Shown: positions 1 to 7,727, numbered from the stretch's first letter. The stretch: DNA of 18,857 nucleotides from Bacteroidales bacterium UBA6192 (GCA_002422725.1 DITE01000079.1:1-18857); one strand, 5' to 3'. A program made the numbers and translations. Notes: generated by a model not told the origin, from the sequence alone.

Positions 1-169
1 GCAAAATTAATCCTTTTTTTGATTACTCCAAATTTATTATCCAATGAATTGAGAATAATTGAAAAAGATTTTTTTCTGATTTGATAACCAGTATTTAACA
101 GATAAAATTTATATGAATTATTTTATAAATACTCCTGAAAAAGTATCCTCAAACAGACATTAACACCAA
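1..169. other. AT-rich intergenic region downstream of eno
   Basis: No gene is visible here. A weak hairpin (5-bp stem, 129-133 with 142-146, loop of 8) lies about 24 bases past the eno stop on the minus strand, but it is AT-rich and has only a poor T-run after it, so it is at best a weak eno terminator. A minus-strand match to the Bacteroidetes TAnnTTTG element sits at 29-36, without a clear -33 partner; it could belong to a gene beyond the left edge, or be chance in AT-rich DNA. Confidence 0.4.
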
Positions 170-1459
170 TTATTTTGCGTACTTAAAGCTTTTTCCGGGA
201 TACCTTGCTGTTATACCAAGAGTTTCTTCGATGCGTAAAAGCTGATTATACTTGGCAATCCGGTCGGTCCTGCTGGCCGATCCTGTTTTGATAAGGCCGG
301 TATTTAAAGCAACTGCCAGATCAGCAAGCGTTGTATCTTCAGTTTCACCCGAACGATGACTGATAATTGCGGTGTAGCCATTCCTGTATGCCAGATTCAC
401 AGCATCAATTGTTTCAGTTAGTGTGCCAATCTGATTAAGTTTTATGAGAATGGAATTTCCAACTCCCTGTTGAATGCCCATTGATAGTCTCTCTACGTTA
501 GTAACAAAAAGGTCATCTCCAACAAGTTGAACAGTCGAACCTATGCGGTCGGTTATCAGTTTCCATCCATGCCAATCATCTTCGGCCATGCCATCTTCAA
601 TCGAAATGATTGGGTATTTCCTGACCCAATTTTCCCAATAGTCAACCATTTGCGATGGCGTTAGTTTATCCCCGGTAGATTTGTGCAGGTGATACACATT
701 CTCCTTTGGCAGATAATATTCGCTTGATGCAGGGTCTAAGGCAATAAAAATATCTTCACCTGGTTTATAGCCGGCTTTTTCAATAGCCTGAAGAATAACG
801 GTGACTGCTTCTTCATTTGATTTCAGATTTGGGGCAAATCCACCTTCGTCACCCACATTGGTAGAATAGCCTGCCTTCTTTAGCACTGCCTTAAGATTAT
901 GAAACACTTCAGCACCCATGCGCAAAGCTTCGGCAAAGTTTGGAGCGCCAACCGGCATAATCATAAACTCCTGAAAGTCGATGCTGTTATCGGCATGTGA
1001 ACCTCCGTTGAGGATATTCATCATTGGAATAGGCAGGGTGTTTGCTCCTGTACCTCCAATATATCTGAACAGCATTTGATTGGTTTCCTGAGCAGCTGCG
1101 TGTGCAACAGCCATAGAAACACCCAATATGGCATTGGCACCCAGTTTTGCTTTGTTTGGTGTACCGTCAATCTCGATCATTCTGCGATCGATCTCTCCCT
1201 GATCCGTAATGTAATATCCATGCAGCTCATCTGCAATAATGGTATTTACATTCTGAACAGCTTTCAGAACTCCTTTTCCAAGAAAAACATTTTTATCATC
1301 ATCGCGAAGCTCAACTGCTTCATGGATTCCGGTTGAGGCGCCTGACGGAACAGCTGCCCTGCCAATTACACCATTTTCGGTTAACACATCAACTTCTACT
1401 GTCGGATTGCCACGTGAATCTAAGATCTGACGGGCATGAATGTTTAAAATATGACTCAT
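170..1459 (-). CDS. eno: Enolase (phosphopyruvate hydratase)
   Basis: Enolase interconverts 2-phosphoglycerate and phosphoenolpyruvate in glycolysis and gluconeogenesis in the cytoplasm, with Mg2+ as cofactor. At 429 residues it is full length. By alignment to the family the catalytic and metal-binding residues are all present: His155, Glu164, Glu205 (proton transfer), Asp242, Glu288 and Asp315 (Mg2+), Lys340 (general base), His368-Arg369-Ser370 in the SHRSGET signature, and Lys391. The N-terminal ARQILDSRGNPTVEV stretch is typical. The ATG follows an A/T-rich leader without a Shine-Dalgarno sequence. It lies 103 bases beyond rplQ, behind a strong terminator and a candidate promoter, so it is probably transcribed separately from the ribosomal-protein unit. 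Nothing looks degraded. The identification is essentially certain. Confidence 0.99.
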   Translation of the reverse strand: MSHILNIHARQILDSRGNPTVEVDVLTENGVIGRAAVPSGASTGIHEAVELRDDDKNVFLGKGVLKAVQNVNTIIADELHGYYITDQGEIDRRMIEIDGTPNKAKLGANAILGVSMAVAHAAAQETNQMLFRYIGGTGANTLPIPMMNILNGGSHADNSIDFQEFMIMPVGAPNFAEALRMGAEVFHNLKAVLKKAGYSTNVGDEGGFAPNLKSNEEAVTVILQAIEKAGYKPGEDIFIALDPASSEYYLPKENVYHLHKSTGDKLTPSQMVDYWENWVRKYPIISIEDGMAEDDWHGWKLITDRIGSTVQLVGDDLFVTNVERLSMGIQQGVGNSILIKLNQIGTLTETIDAVNLAYRNGYTAIISHRSGETEDTTLADLAVALNTGLIKTGSASRTDRIAKYNQLLRIEETLGITARYPGKSFKYAK

Positions 1460-1482
1460 TTCTAATATAATTTTTGTTGATA

Positions 1483-1490
1483 CAAAAGTA
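1483..1490 (-). promoter_or_regulatory. Candidate eno promoter, Bacteroidetes-type -7 element
   Basis: Read on the minus strand this is TACTTTTG, an exact match to the Bacteroidetes -7 consensus TAnnTTTG. It ends 23 bases before the eno ATG, which would give a leader of roughly 18 bases. No convincing TTG-type -33 element is seen at the usual distance, where the sequence is instead the terminator stem. The match to the -7 consensus is seen; promoter activity is inferred from it and from the terminator just upstream. Confidence 0.5.
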
Positions 1491-1494
1491 ATCT

Positions 1495-1538
1495 AAAAAA
1501 ACAAAAAAAGGATAAAGTCGGGTATTTGACTTTATCCT
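1495..1538 (-). terminator. Intrinsic terminator of the ribosomal-protein unit
   Basis: On the minus strand an 11-bp perfect stem (1528-1538 pairing with 1509-1519) with an 8-base loop (1520-1527) is followed at once by a long T-run, interrupted by one G, reaching to 1495. The stem begins 24 bases past the rplQ stop. This is a textbook Rho-independent terminator, and the only strong one I see in the window. It closes the transcript running from rpsG or further upstream through rplQ. Confidence 0.92.
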
Positions 1539-1562
1539 ATTCATGACATAAATAATTGATAT

Positions 1563-2141
1563 CTATTTGGTTTCTTCCTCCGAGCTACCTTCAACAGCTT
1601 TTTCGCTATCGGTTGCAGTATCACTTGAAAGCTCATCAACCGGCTCGGTAACGCTCGTGGTTTTCTCTTCAGCCTGCACTGCATTTGAAGGAGCAGCAGC
1701 GGGCTTAGCAGACGTTTTCTTTGATGAACGTCTTCTTGTGGTTTTTGCTTTCTTTGTTCCCTTGTCCGTTTTGAGCAGGTTTTCGTTGTAATCGACCAAT
1801 TCGATCAGACACATTTCGGCATTGTCCCCCAAACGGGTACCAAGTTTAATGATTCTGGTGTATCCACCCGGGCGATCAGCAACTTTCTGTGAAATATCAC
1901 GAAACAATTCGGTTACAGCAAATTTATCCTGCAACAGACTAAAAACCATACGTCTCGAATGCGTTGAGTCATCTTTCGAACGGTTAATAATGGGTTCAAC
2001 ATATTTTCTAAGTGCCTTAGCCTTGGCAACTGTTGTATTAATGCGTTTATGCAAAATGAGTGAAGCAGCCATGTTCGACAACATTGCGCTGCGGTGTGAA
2101 CTGGTTCTGCTAAGGTTATTGACTTTATTTCTGTGTCTCAT
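1563..2141 (-). CDS. rplQ: 50S ribosomal protein L17 with long charged C-terminal tail
   Basis: L17 is a large-subunit protein near the exit of the peptide tunnel. The family core covers residues 1-120 (MRHRNKVNNLSRTSSHR start, GGYTRIIKLGTRLGDNAEM in the middle). The total of 192 residues is far longer than the E. coli protein (127), because of a tail: residues 124-146 are rich in Lys, Arg, Thr and Ser, residues 147-155 are Ala/Pro-rich, and 156-192 are acidic with many Glu, Asp, Ser and Thr. The tail is predicted disordered by composition. Long L17 tails are common in Bacteroidetes, so this is not a fusion. It is the last gene of the long unit, 5 bases after rpoA; the AAGGAA before its start is also the end of the rpoA coding sequence and may be coincidence. 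Confidence 0.98.
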   Translation of the reverse strand: MRHRNKVNNLSRTSSHRSAMLSNMAASLILHKRINTTVAKAKALRKYVEPIINRSKDDSTHSRRMVFSLLQDKFAVTELFRDISQKVADRPGGYTRIIKLGTRLGDNAEMCLIELVDYNENLLKTDKGTKKAKTTRRRSSKKTSAKPAAAPSNAVQAEEKTTSVTEPVDELSSDTATDSEKAVEGSSEEETK

Positions 2142-2146
2142 CTGGC

Positions 2147-3139
2147 TTATTCCTTATCTAGTTTATATTTAATCGTGTTCATGCCAAATTCAAGGCCTTT
2201 TGCTTTAACGAGGTCTTCCAACTCGGTAAGAGACTTCTTTCCAAAATTGCGAAACTTCAACAAATCGTTTTTATTAAAAGCGACTAATTCACCAAGGGTT
2301 TCAACATCAGCTGCTTTCAAACAATTGAGTGCTCTAACCGAAAGATCGAGGTCAACCAGTTTGGTTTTTAGCAGTTGTCTGATATGAAGAGAGCTTTCAT
2401 CAAACTCTTCTGATACGGATTTCTCTTCTGAGTCGATAGAAATTCTTTCATCAGAAAAGAGCATAAAATGGTGAATAAGTACTTTTGCGGCTTCTTTCAA
2501 TGCTTCCTTAGGTTGCACAGAACCATCGGTAACCACTTCGATAAGAAGTTTTTCGTAGTCAGTTTTCTGTTCAACTCTAAAATTCTCAATGGAGTATTTA
2601 ACGTTTTTAATAGGCGTATGGATCGAATCAATTGCAATTGTACCTACAGGGGCATTGGCAATTTTATTTTCTTCAGCCGGAACATAGCCTCTACCTTTAT
2701 TAATGGTAAGTTCTATATTCAGCTTTACAGAAGGATCCATATTGCAGACAATAACTTCGGGATTGAGAACCTGAAAAACATTCAGGAATTTATTGATATC
2801 GCCGGCTTTAAAATGTTCCTGATCGCCAATAACCACATTCACCTTCTCAAAGGTTTCAGAAGCCATTTGCTGTTTAAACCGAATCTTTTTAAGATTCAGG
2901 ACGATATCGGTAACATCTTCAACAACACCTTCGATGGAAGAGAACTCATGCAGAACACCTTCAATTTTAATAGAGGTGATCGCATATCCCTCGAGTGAGC
3001 TGAGTAAGATCCTTCGGAGGGCGTTACCAATAGTGATTCCGAAACCTGGTTCAAGGGGACGAAACTCGAATAGTCCTCTGGATTCATCAGATTCGACCAA
3101 AATTACCTTATCAGGTTTTTGAAATGCTAATATTGCCAT
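2147..3139 (-). CDS. rpoA: DNA-directed RNA polymerase subunit alpha
   Basis: The alpha subunit dimerises to nucleate RNA polymerase assembly and contacts promoter DNA and activators. The N-terminal assembly domain (about 1-232) carries the PLEPGFGITIGNALRRILLSS signature at 28-48. An acidic, Ser/Glu-rich linker (about 234-250) leads to the C-terminal domain (about 255-320). There the DNA-contacting arginine equivalent to E. coli Arg265 is seen as Arg269, followed by Asn272-Cys273 and the helix-hairpin-helix NFGKKSLTE at 298-306. At 330 residues it is full length. It lies in the alpha cluster between rpsD (45-base gap) and rplQ (5-base gap), the usual place. The ATG has no Shine-Dalgarno sequence. 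Confidence 0.99.
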   Translation of the reverse strand: MAILAFQKPDKVILVESDESRGLFEFRPLEPGFGITIGNALRRILLSSLEGYAITSIKIEGVLHEFSSIEGVVEDVTDIVLNLKKIRFKQQMASETFEKVNVVIGDQEHFKAGDINKFLNVFQVLNPEVIVCNMDPSVKLNIELTINKGRGYVPAEENKIANAPVGTIAIDSIHTPIKNVKYSIENFRVEQKTDYEKLLIEVVTDGSVQPKEALKEAAKVLIHHFMLFSDERISIDSEEKSVSEEFDESSLHIRQLLKTKLVDLDLSVRALNCLKAADVETLGELVAFNKNDLLKFRNFGKKSLTELEDLVKAKGLEFGMNTIKYKLDKE

Positions 3140-3184
3140 AACTTGCTTATATTTGAAGGGTTCCTAAAAGGTTACTAATGTGGA

Positions 3185-3790
3185 TTATTTAGAGTACAAC
3201 TCAACAATAAGTTGCTCCTTGATTGTTTCAGGAATATCCTCACGTGTAGGATAGCTGATAAACTTACCACGCATTTTTTCGCCATCCCATTCAAGCCAGG
3301 AATAGCGATTCACCCGGCCTTCGAGTGAGTTTGTGATAACTTCCAAAGTTTGTGATTTTTCGCGCACACCAACGATATCACCAACCTTTATCTGGTATGA
3401 TGGCACATTCACTACGCGGCCGTTAACGGTAATATGACGATGGCCAACAAGTTGGCGGGCTGCGCTGCGAGTTGGGGCAATACCGAACCTATACACAAGA
3501 TTGTCTAATCTTGCTTCAATAAGTTGAAGTAGTATCTCACCGGTTATTCCGCTTCGTTTAGCGGCTTTTACAAAGGTGTTTCTAAACTGTTTTTCAAGAA
3601 TGCCATAAGTGTATTTAGCTTTCTGCTTTTCCTGAAGCTGTGTGCCATACTCTGACATTTTCTTGCGGCGCTTTGCACTTCCGTGCATTCCCGGTGGATA
3701 ATTCTTTTTCTCGAATGCTTTGTCCGGACCGTAAATTGGTTCACCAAACTTACGGGCTATTTTTGATTTTGGGCCTATATATCTTGCCAT
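3185..3790 (-). CDS. rpsD: 30S ribosomal protein S4, cysteine-free form
   Basis: S4 is a primary 16S rRNA-binding protein that starts 30S assembly and helps maintain decoding fidelity. The 201-residue protein starts MARYIGPKSKIARKFGE and ends in the near-invariant EQLIVELYSK. The S4 RNA-binding domain is at about 92-155 (RLDNLVYRFG, ARQLVGHRHITVNGRVVNVPSY). It has no cysteine at all, so the N-terminal zinc-binding cluster of some bacterial S4 proteins is absent. In E. coli S4 represses translation of the alpha operon; whether that applies here cannot be read from the sequence. The 36-base gap to rpsK and the 45-base gap to rpoA contain no clear promoter. Confidence 0.99.
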   Translation of the reverse strand: MARYIGPKSKIARKFGEPIYGPDKAFEKKNYPPGMHGSAKRRKKMSEYGTQLQEKQKAKYTYGILEKQFRNTFVKAAKRSGITGEILLQLIEARLDNLVYRFGIAPTRSAARQLVGHRHITVNGRVVNVPSYQIKVGDIVGVREKSQTLEVITNSLEGRVNRYSWLEWDGEKMRGKFISYPTREDIPETIKEQLIVELYSK

Positions 3791-3826
3791 TTTGTTAAAG
3801 TTTATTAGGTTAGGAAACGATCTTTG

Positions 3827-4216
3827 TTACACTCTTCTGCGCTTTGGAGGGCGACATCCGTTATGAGGCAGTGGTGTTACATCGATAATCTCGGTTACTT
3901 CAATACCCGAAGAATGGATTGTTCTGATAGCAGATTCGCGACCGGCGCCAGGACCTTTCACATAAACTTTAATTTTTCTCAATCCCAGGTCGTATGCTGT
4001 TTTGGAGCAATCTTCTGCTGCCATCTGAGCTGCATAGGGAGTGTTCTTTTTTGAACCTTTGAATCCCATTTTTCCTGATGATGCCCAGGAAATGACCTGT
4101 CCTGCATTATTAGTCAAAGAAATGATGATATTGTTAAAGCTAGCTTTGATGTAGGCTTTTCCTACAGGCTCAACTTTAACAACCCTTTTCTTCGTTACTC
4201 TTGTGGTTTTTGCCAT
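3827..4216 (-). CDS. rpsK: 30S ribosomal protein S11
   Basis: S11 sits on the platform of the 30S subunit and helps shape the mRNA exit and E-site region. The 129-residue length is typical. Family marks seen are the core TNNAGQVISWASSGKMGFKG (about 35-54), the GPGAGRESAIR loop (about 89-99), and the basic C-terminus TPLPHNGCRPPKRRRV. A short Lys/Val-rich N-terminal extension precedes the domain. It lies between rpsM (51-base gap) and rpsD (36-base gap), the usual alpha-cluster order. The start is ATG with an A-rich leader and no Shine-Dalgarno sequence. Confidence 0.99.
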   Translation of the reverse strand: MAKTTRVTKKRVVKVEPVGKAYIKASFNNIIISLTNNAGQVISWASSGKMGFKGSKKNTPYAAQMAAEDCSKTAYDLGLRKIKVYVKGPGAGRESAIRTIHSSGIEVTEIIDVTPLPHNGCRPPKRRRV

Positions 4217-4267
4217 AGTTTATTTGATGCTTAATATGATTTCAATTAAGTAAGTAAAAGACCAGGA

Positions 4268-4645
4268 CTACTTAGTAGCCTTTTTCTTGTTTGCAACAGT
4301 CTTCTTACGTCCTTTACGGGTTCTAGCATTATTCTTTGTGCTTTGCCCCCTGACCGGTAATCCCAAACGATGACGGATGCCACGATAAGCACCGATATCC
4401 ATCAATCGCTTGATGTTAATCTGTATTTCGGAGCGGAGTTCACCCTCTACCTTAAAGCGCTCGCCAATTACAGTACGAACGTTATTCTGGTCGTCGTCGG
4501 TCCAATCCTGTACCTTCTTATCCCAGCTTACTCCGGCAGAGGTGAGAATTTTCTGTGCCGAACTTCTACCAATCCCATAAATATAGGTCAGCGCGATTTC
4601 ACCACGCTTATTATTTGGGATATCTACACCAGCAATTCTTGCCAT
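4268..4645 (-). CDS. rpsM: 30S ribosomal protein S13
   Basis: S13 is in the 30S head, forms intersubunit bridges to the 50S subunit, and reaches the P-site tRNA with its basic tail. The 125-residue protein opens MARIAGVDIPNNKRGEIALTYIYGIG, the conserved N-terminal domain with the helix-hairpin-helix region. The C-terminal half has the conserved GIRHRLGLPVRGQSTKNNARTRKG segment (split here as GIRHRLGLPVRGQ then STKNNARTRKG) followed by a Lys-rich tail ending KKKATK. The gene lies between rpmJ (40-base gap) and rpsK. Confidence 0.99.
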   Translation of the reverse strand: MARIAGVDIPNNKRGEIALTYIYGIGRSSAQKILTSAGVSWDKKVQDWTDDDQNNVRTVIGERFKVEGELRSEIQINIKRLMDIGAYRGIRHRLGLPVRGQSTKNNARTRKGRKKTVANKKKATK

Positions 4646-4685
4646 AAATCTGAATATTAATATTTTAAAATTATCTTCAAACGAT

Positions 4686-4802
4686 TTAACCCTGACGTTG
4701 TTTAAACTTAGGGTTCTTTTTATTAATCACATACAATCTGCCTTTGCGGCGTACAATCTTGCACTCGGGCGATCTTTTCTTTACTGAAGCTCTTACTTTC
4801 AT
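4686..4802 (-). CDS. rpmJ: 50S ribosomal protein L36, zinc-ligand-poor form
   Basis: This 38-residue protein begins MKVRASVKKRSPECKIVRRK and ends NPKFKQRQG, which is clearly L36. L36 helps organise the 23S rRNA near the base of the L7/L12 stalk. Classical zinc-ribbon L36 uses Cys11, Cys14, Cys27 and His33; here those positions are Ser11, Cys14, Asn27 and Phe33, so zinc cannot be bound in the normal way. The gene is between infA (57-base gap) and rpsM (40-base gap), the usual site. The ATG follows an A-rich leader without a Shine-Dalgarno sequence. It is easily missed because of its size, but frame, length and sequence are unambiguous. Confidence 0.97.
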   Translation of the reverse strand: MKVRASVKKRSPECKIVRRKGRLYVINKKNPKFKQRQG

Positions 4803-4859
4803 TTTCTTTCGGGTTTCTGCAGATCAGGGGTTAGCCATGATCATATTAATTAATCGGTT

Positions 4860-5078
4860 CTATTTATATCTGAATGTTATTCGGCCTTTTGTGAGGTCAT
4901 ATGGCGACATTTCCAGTTTGACCCTGTCTCCAGGCAATATTTTTATATAATGCATACGCATCTTTCCTGAAATATGAGCGGTTATTATATGCCCATTTTC
5001 CAATTCAACACGAAACATGGCATTGCCCAATGATTCTATCACTGTGCCATCCTGTTCGATAGATAATTGTTTTGCCAT
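4860..5078 (-). CDS. infA: Translation initiation factor IF-1
   Basis: IF-1 binds the A site of the 30S subunit and helps IF-2 and IF-3 select the initiator tRNA. At 72 residues it is the normal length. The single OB-fold (S1-type) domain shows the family marks GTVIESLGNAMFRVELENGH, AHISGKMRMHYIKILPGD and the end DLTKGRITFRYK. It starts 4 bases after the map stop codon, so it is likely coupled to map, and is followed after 57 bases, the longest gap inside the long unit, by rpmJ. Confidence 0.99.
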   Translation of the reverse strand: MAKQLSIEQDGTVIESLGNAMFRVELENGHIITAHISGKMRMHYIKILPGDRVKLEMSPYDLTKGRITFRYK

Positions 5079-5082
5079 TCCG

Positions 5083-5865
5083 TTAACTCTTCAAAGATTC
5101 CAAAACATTTTCAATCCATTCAAAACTCGACAAGATTTCAGCGTGGCCATTCCTTATTGCAACAGTGTGTTCAAAATGAGCAGATGGCATTCCATCAACT
5201 GTTCGTATTGTCCAACCGTCGGCTTCCTGCTTTACATTTCTGACGCCAAGATTGATCATTGGTTCTATCGCTATCACCATGCCCGATCTGAGCCTGACAC
5301 CAGATCCCCTTTTCCCATAATTTGGTACTTCGGGTTTTTCATGCAGTTTTCGTCCAACACCATGTCCAACCAACTCGCGCACTATACCGTAACCCAATGG
5401 CTCAATAAAGGATTGAATAGCGTAACCAATATCTCCTGTTCGCATCCCATCAACTGCCATTTCAATTCCCTTGTAAAGAGAATCCTTTGTTGCTTTCACC
5501 AATTTTCTGATTGGTTCGGCAACCTCTCCTACCTCAAAGGTATATGCTGAATCACCATAAAATCCGTTTTTCAGCACACCACAATCGACTGAGACAATAT
5601 CCCCGCTTTTCAACTCATTATTACCCGGGATACCGTGCACAACCTGGTCGTTGACCGAGATACAAAGTGTACCGGGGAAACCTCCATAACCTTTGAATCC
5701 GGGTTCAGCATGGTGATCCCTGATGAATTGTTCTGCAATTCGATCCAAATCAATGGTTTTTACCCCGGGCTGCACATATTTTGCAACCTCGGCCAGTGTT
5801 TTTCCAACAAGCAAAGAACTCTCGCGCTGTATTTCTATTTCCTCATCGGTTTTAATAAGAATCAT
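5083..5865 (-). CDS. map: Methionine aminopeptidase, type I
   Basis: This enzyme removes the initiator methionine from nascent proteins after deformylation, acting in the cytoplasm near the ribosome exit tunnel. The 260-residue protein has the complete pita-bread-fold active site: substrate-binding His78 (in VVHGIPG) and the five metal ligands Asp94, Asp105, His168 (in GHGVG), Glu201 (in AIEPM) and Glu232 (in FEHTV). It has no N-terminal zinc-finger extension, as expected for the short bacterial type I form. It sits between secY (20-base gap) and infA (4-base gap). adk, which in E. coli relatives and Gram-positives often neighbours secY or map, is absent, as is common in Bacteroidetes. Confidence 0.98.
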   Translation of the reverse strand: MILIKTDEEIEIQRESSLLVGKTLAEVAKYVQPGVKTIDLDRIAEQFIRDHHAEPGFKGYGGFPGTLCISVNDQVVHGIPGNNELKSGDIVSVDCGVLKNGFYGDSAYTFEVGEVAEPIRKLVKATKDSLYKGIEMAVDGMRTGDIGYAIQSFIEPLGYGIVRELVGHGVGRKLHEKPEVPNYGKRGSGVRLRSGMVIAIEPMINLGVRNVKQEADGWTIRTVDGMPSAHFEHTVAIRNGHAEILSSFEWIENVLESLKS

Positions 5866-5885
5866 TCTATCAGTAAATTAGAGCA

Positions 5886-7247
5886 TTAGCCCATATTCAT
5901 TGCAGGTGAACGACCCTTTATCCTTCCCGATTTTGTTAATCCATCATAATGACGCATCAACAGATAACTTTCAATTTGCTGCAAAGTATCCAGAACAACC
6001 CCTACCAGAATCAGCAAGGATGTTCCACCGTAGAACTGGGCAAATGCGGTGCTTACACCCATTTGACCAACAATCGCCGGCATGATTGCAACAAAACCCA
6101 GAAAAAATGAGCCGGGTAAAGTTATTCTTGACATAACATTATCCAGATACTCGGCAGTTTTTTTACCCGGTTTGATACCTGGTATAAAACCTCCGTTCTT
6201 CTTCATATCTTCAGCCATTTGATTTGGATTAATCGTAATTGCTGTATAAAAATAGGTAAACAGGATAATCAATATAAAAAACGTAAGGTTATAATACAAA
6301 CCATTAATATCAGTAAATGCTGCAGCAATTCCGGTTAAGCTTTCACTTGATGTGAAACCTACCAGTGTGATAGGCAGGAACATAATTGCCTGGGCAAAAA
6401 TGATGGGCATTACACCCGCTGCATTCACTTTCAGTGGGATATACTGACGAACACCACCATATTGACGGTTACCTACAATACGTTTTGCATATTGAACTGG
6501 AACCTTTCTGGTACCCTGAACCAACAGAATTGTTAGCAGAATGACAAATATCAAAACCACAATTTCGACCAGGAAGTAAACCAATCCGCCGCCTTTCTGT
6601 TCCAAACGGGAAATGAATTCGGCAAACAAAGCAAATGGAAGACGGGCAATAATACCTATCATAATAATCAACGAGATACCATTACCTATACCCTTGTCGG
6701 TAATACGTTCACCTAACCACATCACAAAGAGGGTCCCGGCAATCAGTATAATCGTATTTGAAACCCAGAAAAAGGCTGAAGGGCTTGTAATACTTGGATC
6801 AAAAGGTGTTATAGCTTCTGCAGGGAGTGTCGAAATCATATTGGCGATATAACCAGGAGCCTGTAGGGCAACAATGGCAACCGTCAGATAACGTGTTAAC
6901 TGGTTTATTTTCCTTCTACCGCTTTCGCCTTCGCGCTGCAACCGTTGAAAATAGGGAATAGCCATTCCCAACAACTGGATTACGATTGAGGCAGAAATGT
7001 AAGGCATAATGCCAAGGGCAAAGATTGAGGCATTGGAAAACGCACCCCCGGAGAACATATTAAGCAAGCCCAGTAATCCTCCATCGGCCTGATTTTGCAG
7101 ATTGGCCAACATATTGGGATCGACTCCGGGAAGCACTACATATGAACCCAAGCGATAAATGAGGATGATACCAAGCGTGTAAAAAATACGCTTACGCAAC
7201 TCATCAATCTTGTTAATATTTCTTAGTGTCTCGATAAATTTTTTCAT
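5886..7247 (-). CDS. secY: Protein translocase subunit SecY
   Basis: SecY is the channel of the Sec translocon in the inner membrane, working with SecE, SecG and SecA. The 453 residues fit the ten-helix fold. Helix 1 is at about 20-40, and the plug region with its GLLNMFSGGAFSNASIFALG signature at about 60-79. The second signature WLGERITDKGIGNGIS is at 177-192. Cytosolic loop C4 carries VQGTRKVPVQYAKR at 243-256 and loop C5 carries FIPGIKPGKKT at 354-364. In C5, E. coli SecY has a functionally critical Arg357 (GIRPG); here the aligned residue is Lys359. The gene starts 5 bases after rplO and is followed by map, as in many bacteria. Confidence 0.99.
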   Translation of the reverse strand: MKKFIETLRNINKIDELRKRIFYTLGIILIYRLGSYVVLPGVDPNMLANLQNQADGGLLGLLNMFSGGAFSNASIFALGIMPYISASIVIQLLGMAIPYFQRLQREGESGRRKINQLTRYLTVAIVALQAPGYIANMISTLPAEAITPFDPSITSPSAFFWVSNTIILIAGTLFVMWLGERITDKGIGNGISLIIMIGIIARLPFALFAEFISRLEQKGGGLVYFLVEIVVLIFVILLTILLVQGTRKVPVQYAKRIVGNRQYGGVRQYIPLKVNAAGVMPIIFAQAIMFLPITLVGFTSSESLTGIAAAFTDINGLYYNLTFFILIILFTYFYTAITINPNQMAEDMKKNGGFIPGIKPGKKTAEYLDNVMSRITLPGSFFLGFVAIMPAIVGQMGVSTAFAQFYGGTSLLILVGVVLDTLQQIESYLLMRHYDGLTKSGRIKGRSPAMNMG

Positions 7248-7252
7248 CTGGT

Positions 7253-7699
7253 TCAGATTTTTTCTACTGTTCCACCCAATGATTCAACAACACTTGCAGC
7301 TTTAGCAGAAAATGCATGAGCCTTGATGTTCAGAACCGCTGTCAATTCGCCTTTAGCCAGAATTTTTATTAAATCCTTCTTCCCGGCCAGCCCATTTTCA
7401 AAAAGGGTATCAGGGTTTATCTCGGACAAACCCTTAAGTTCAAAAAGATTTTGAAGTGAATCAAGATTTATGGGGGTATATTCCTTACGGTTGATATTTT
7501 TAAAACCAAATTTGGGTAAGCGACGAACAAGAGGCATCTGACCACCCTCAAAACCAATTTTCTTGGAATATCCTGAGCGTGATCCGGCTCCTTTATGTCC
7601 ACGGGTTGAAGTTCCTCCGTGACCAGAACCCTGACCACGTGCGATTCTCTTTCTGTTTTTTACAGCCCCTTTTGCCGGTTTAAGATTGCTTAAATCCAT
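7253..7699 (-). CDS. rplO: 50S ribosomal protein L15
   Basis: L15 binds 23S rRNA late in 50S assembly. The 148-residue length is normal. The extended N-terminal arm is Gly/Arg/Lys-rich with the family motif RGQGSGHGGTSTRGHKG at about 21-37, followed by GFEGGQMPLVRRLPKFGF. The globular C-terminal domain ends in the usual AHAFSAKAASVVESLGG region. It lies between rpmD (28-base gap) and secY (5-base gap). An AAAGGA lies 13 bases before the ATG, rather far for a useful Shine-Dalgarno sequence. Confidence 0.99.
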   Translation of the reverse strand: MDLSNLKPAKGAVKNRKRIARGQGSGHGGTSTRGHKGAGSRSGYSKKIGFEGGQMPLVRRLPKFGFKNINRKEYTPINLDSLQNLFELKGLSEINPDTLFENGLAGKKDLIKILAKGELTAVLNIKAHAFSAKAASVVESLGGTVEKI

Positions 7700-7727
7700 T
7701 GTATGTTATTTTTCCTTTGTTCAAAAA

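Noticed and set aside
29..36. TAnnTTTG match on the minus strand at the left edge
   Set aside because: It lies in very AT-rich sequence, has no visible -33 element, and the gene it might serve is outside the window.
2468..2998. 176-codon open frame on the plus strand opposite rpoA, and many similar plus-strand frames
   Set aside because: They lie fully inside conserved minus-strand genes, have no recognisable domains and look like antisense shadows.
4803..4859. 57-base gap between infA and rpmJ with a 5-bp inverted repeat (GATCA and TGATC on the minus strand) and a tiny ATG-GCT-AAC-CCC-TGA frame
   Set aside because: The stem is too short and the four-residue frame is what chance would give; no promoter or terminator signal accompanies them.
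7700..7719. AAAGGA upstream of rplO as a Shine-Dalgarno sequence
   Set aside because: The spacing of 13 bases to the ATG is too long and the match covers only part of the core.
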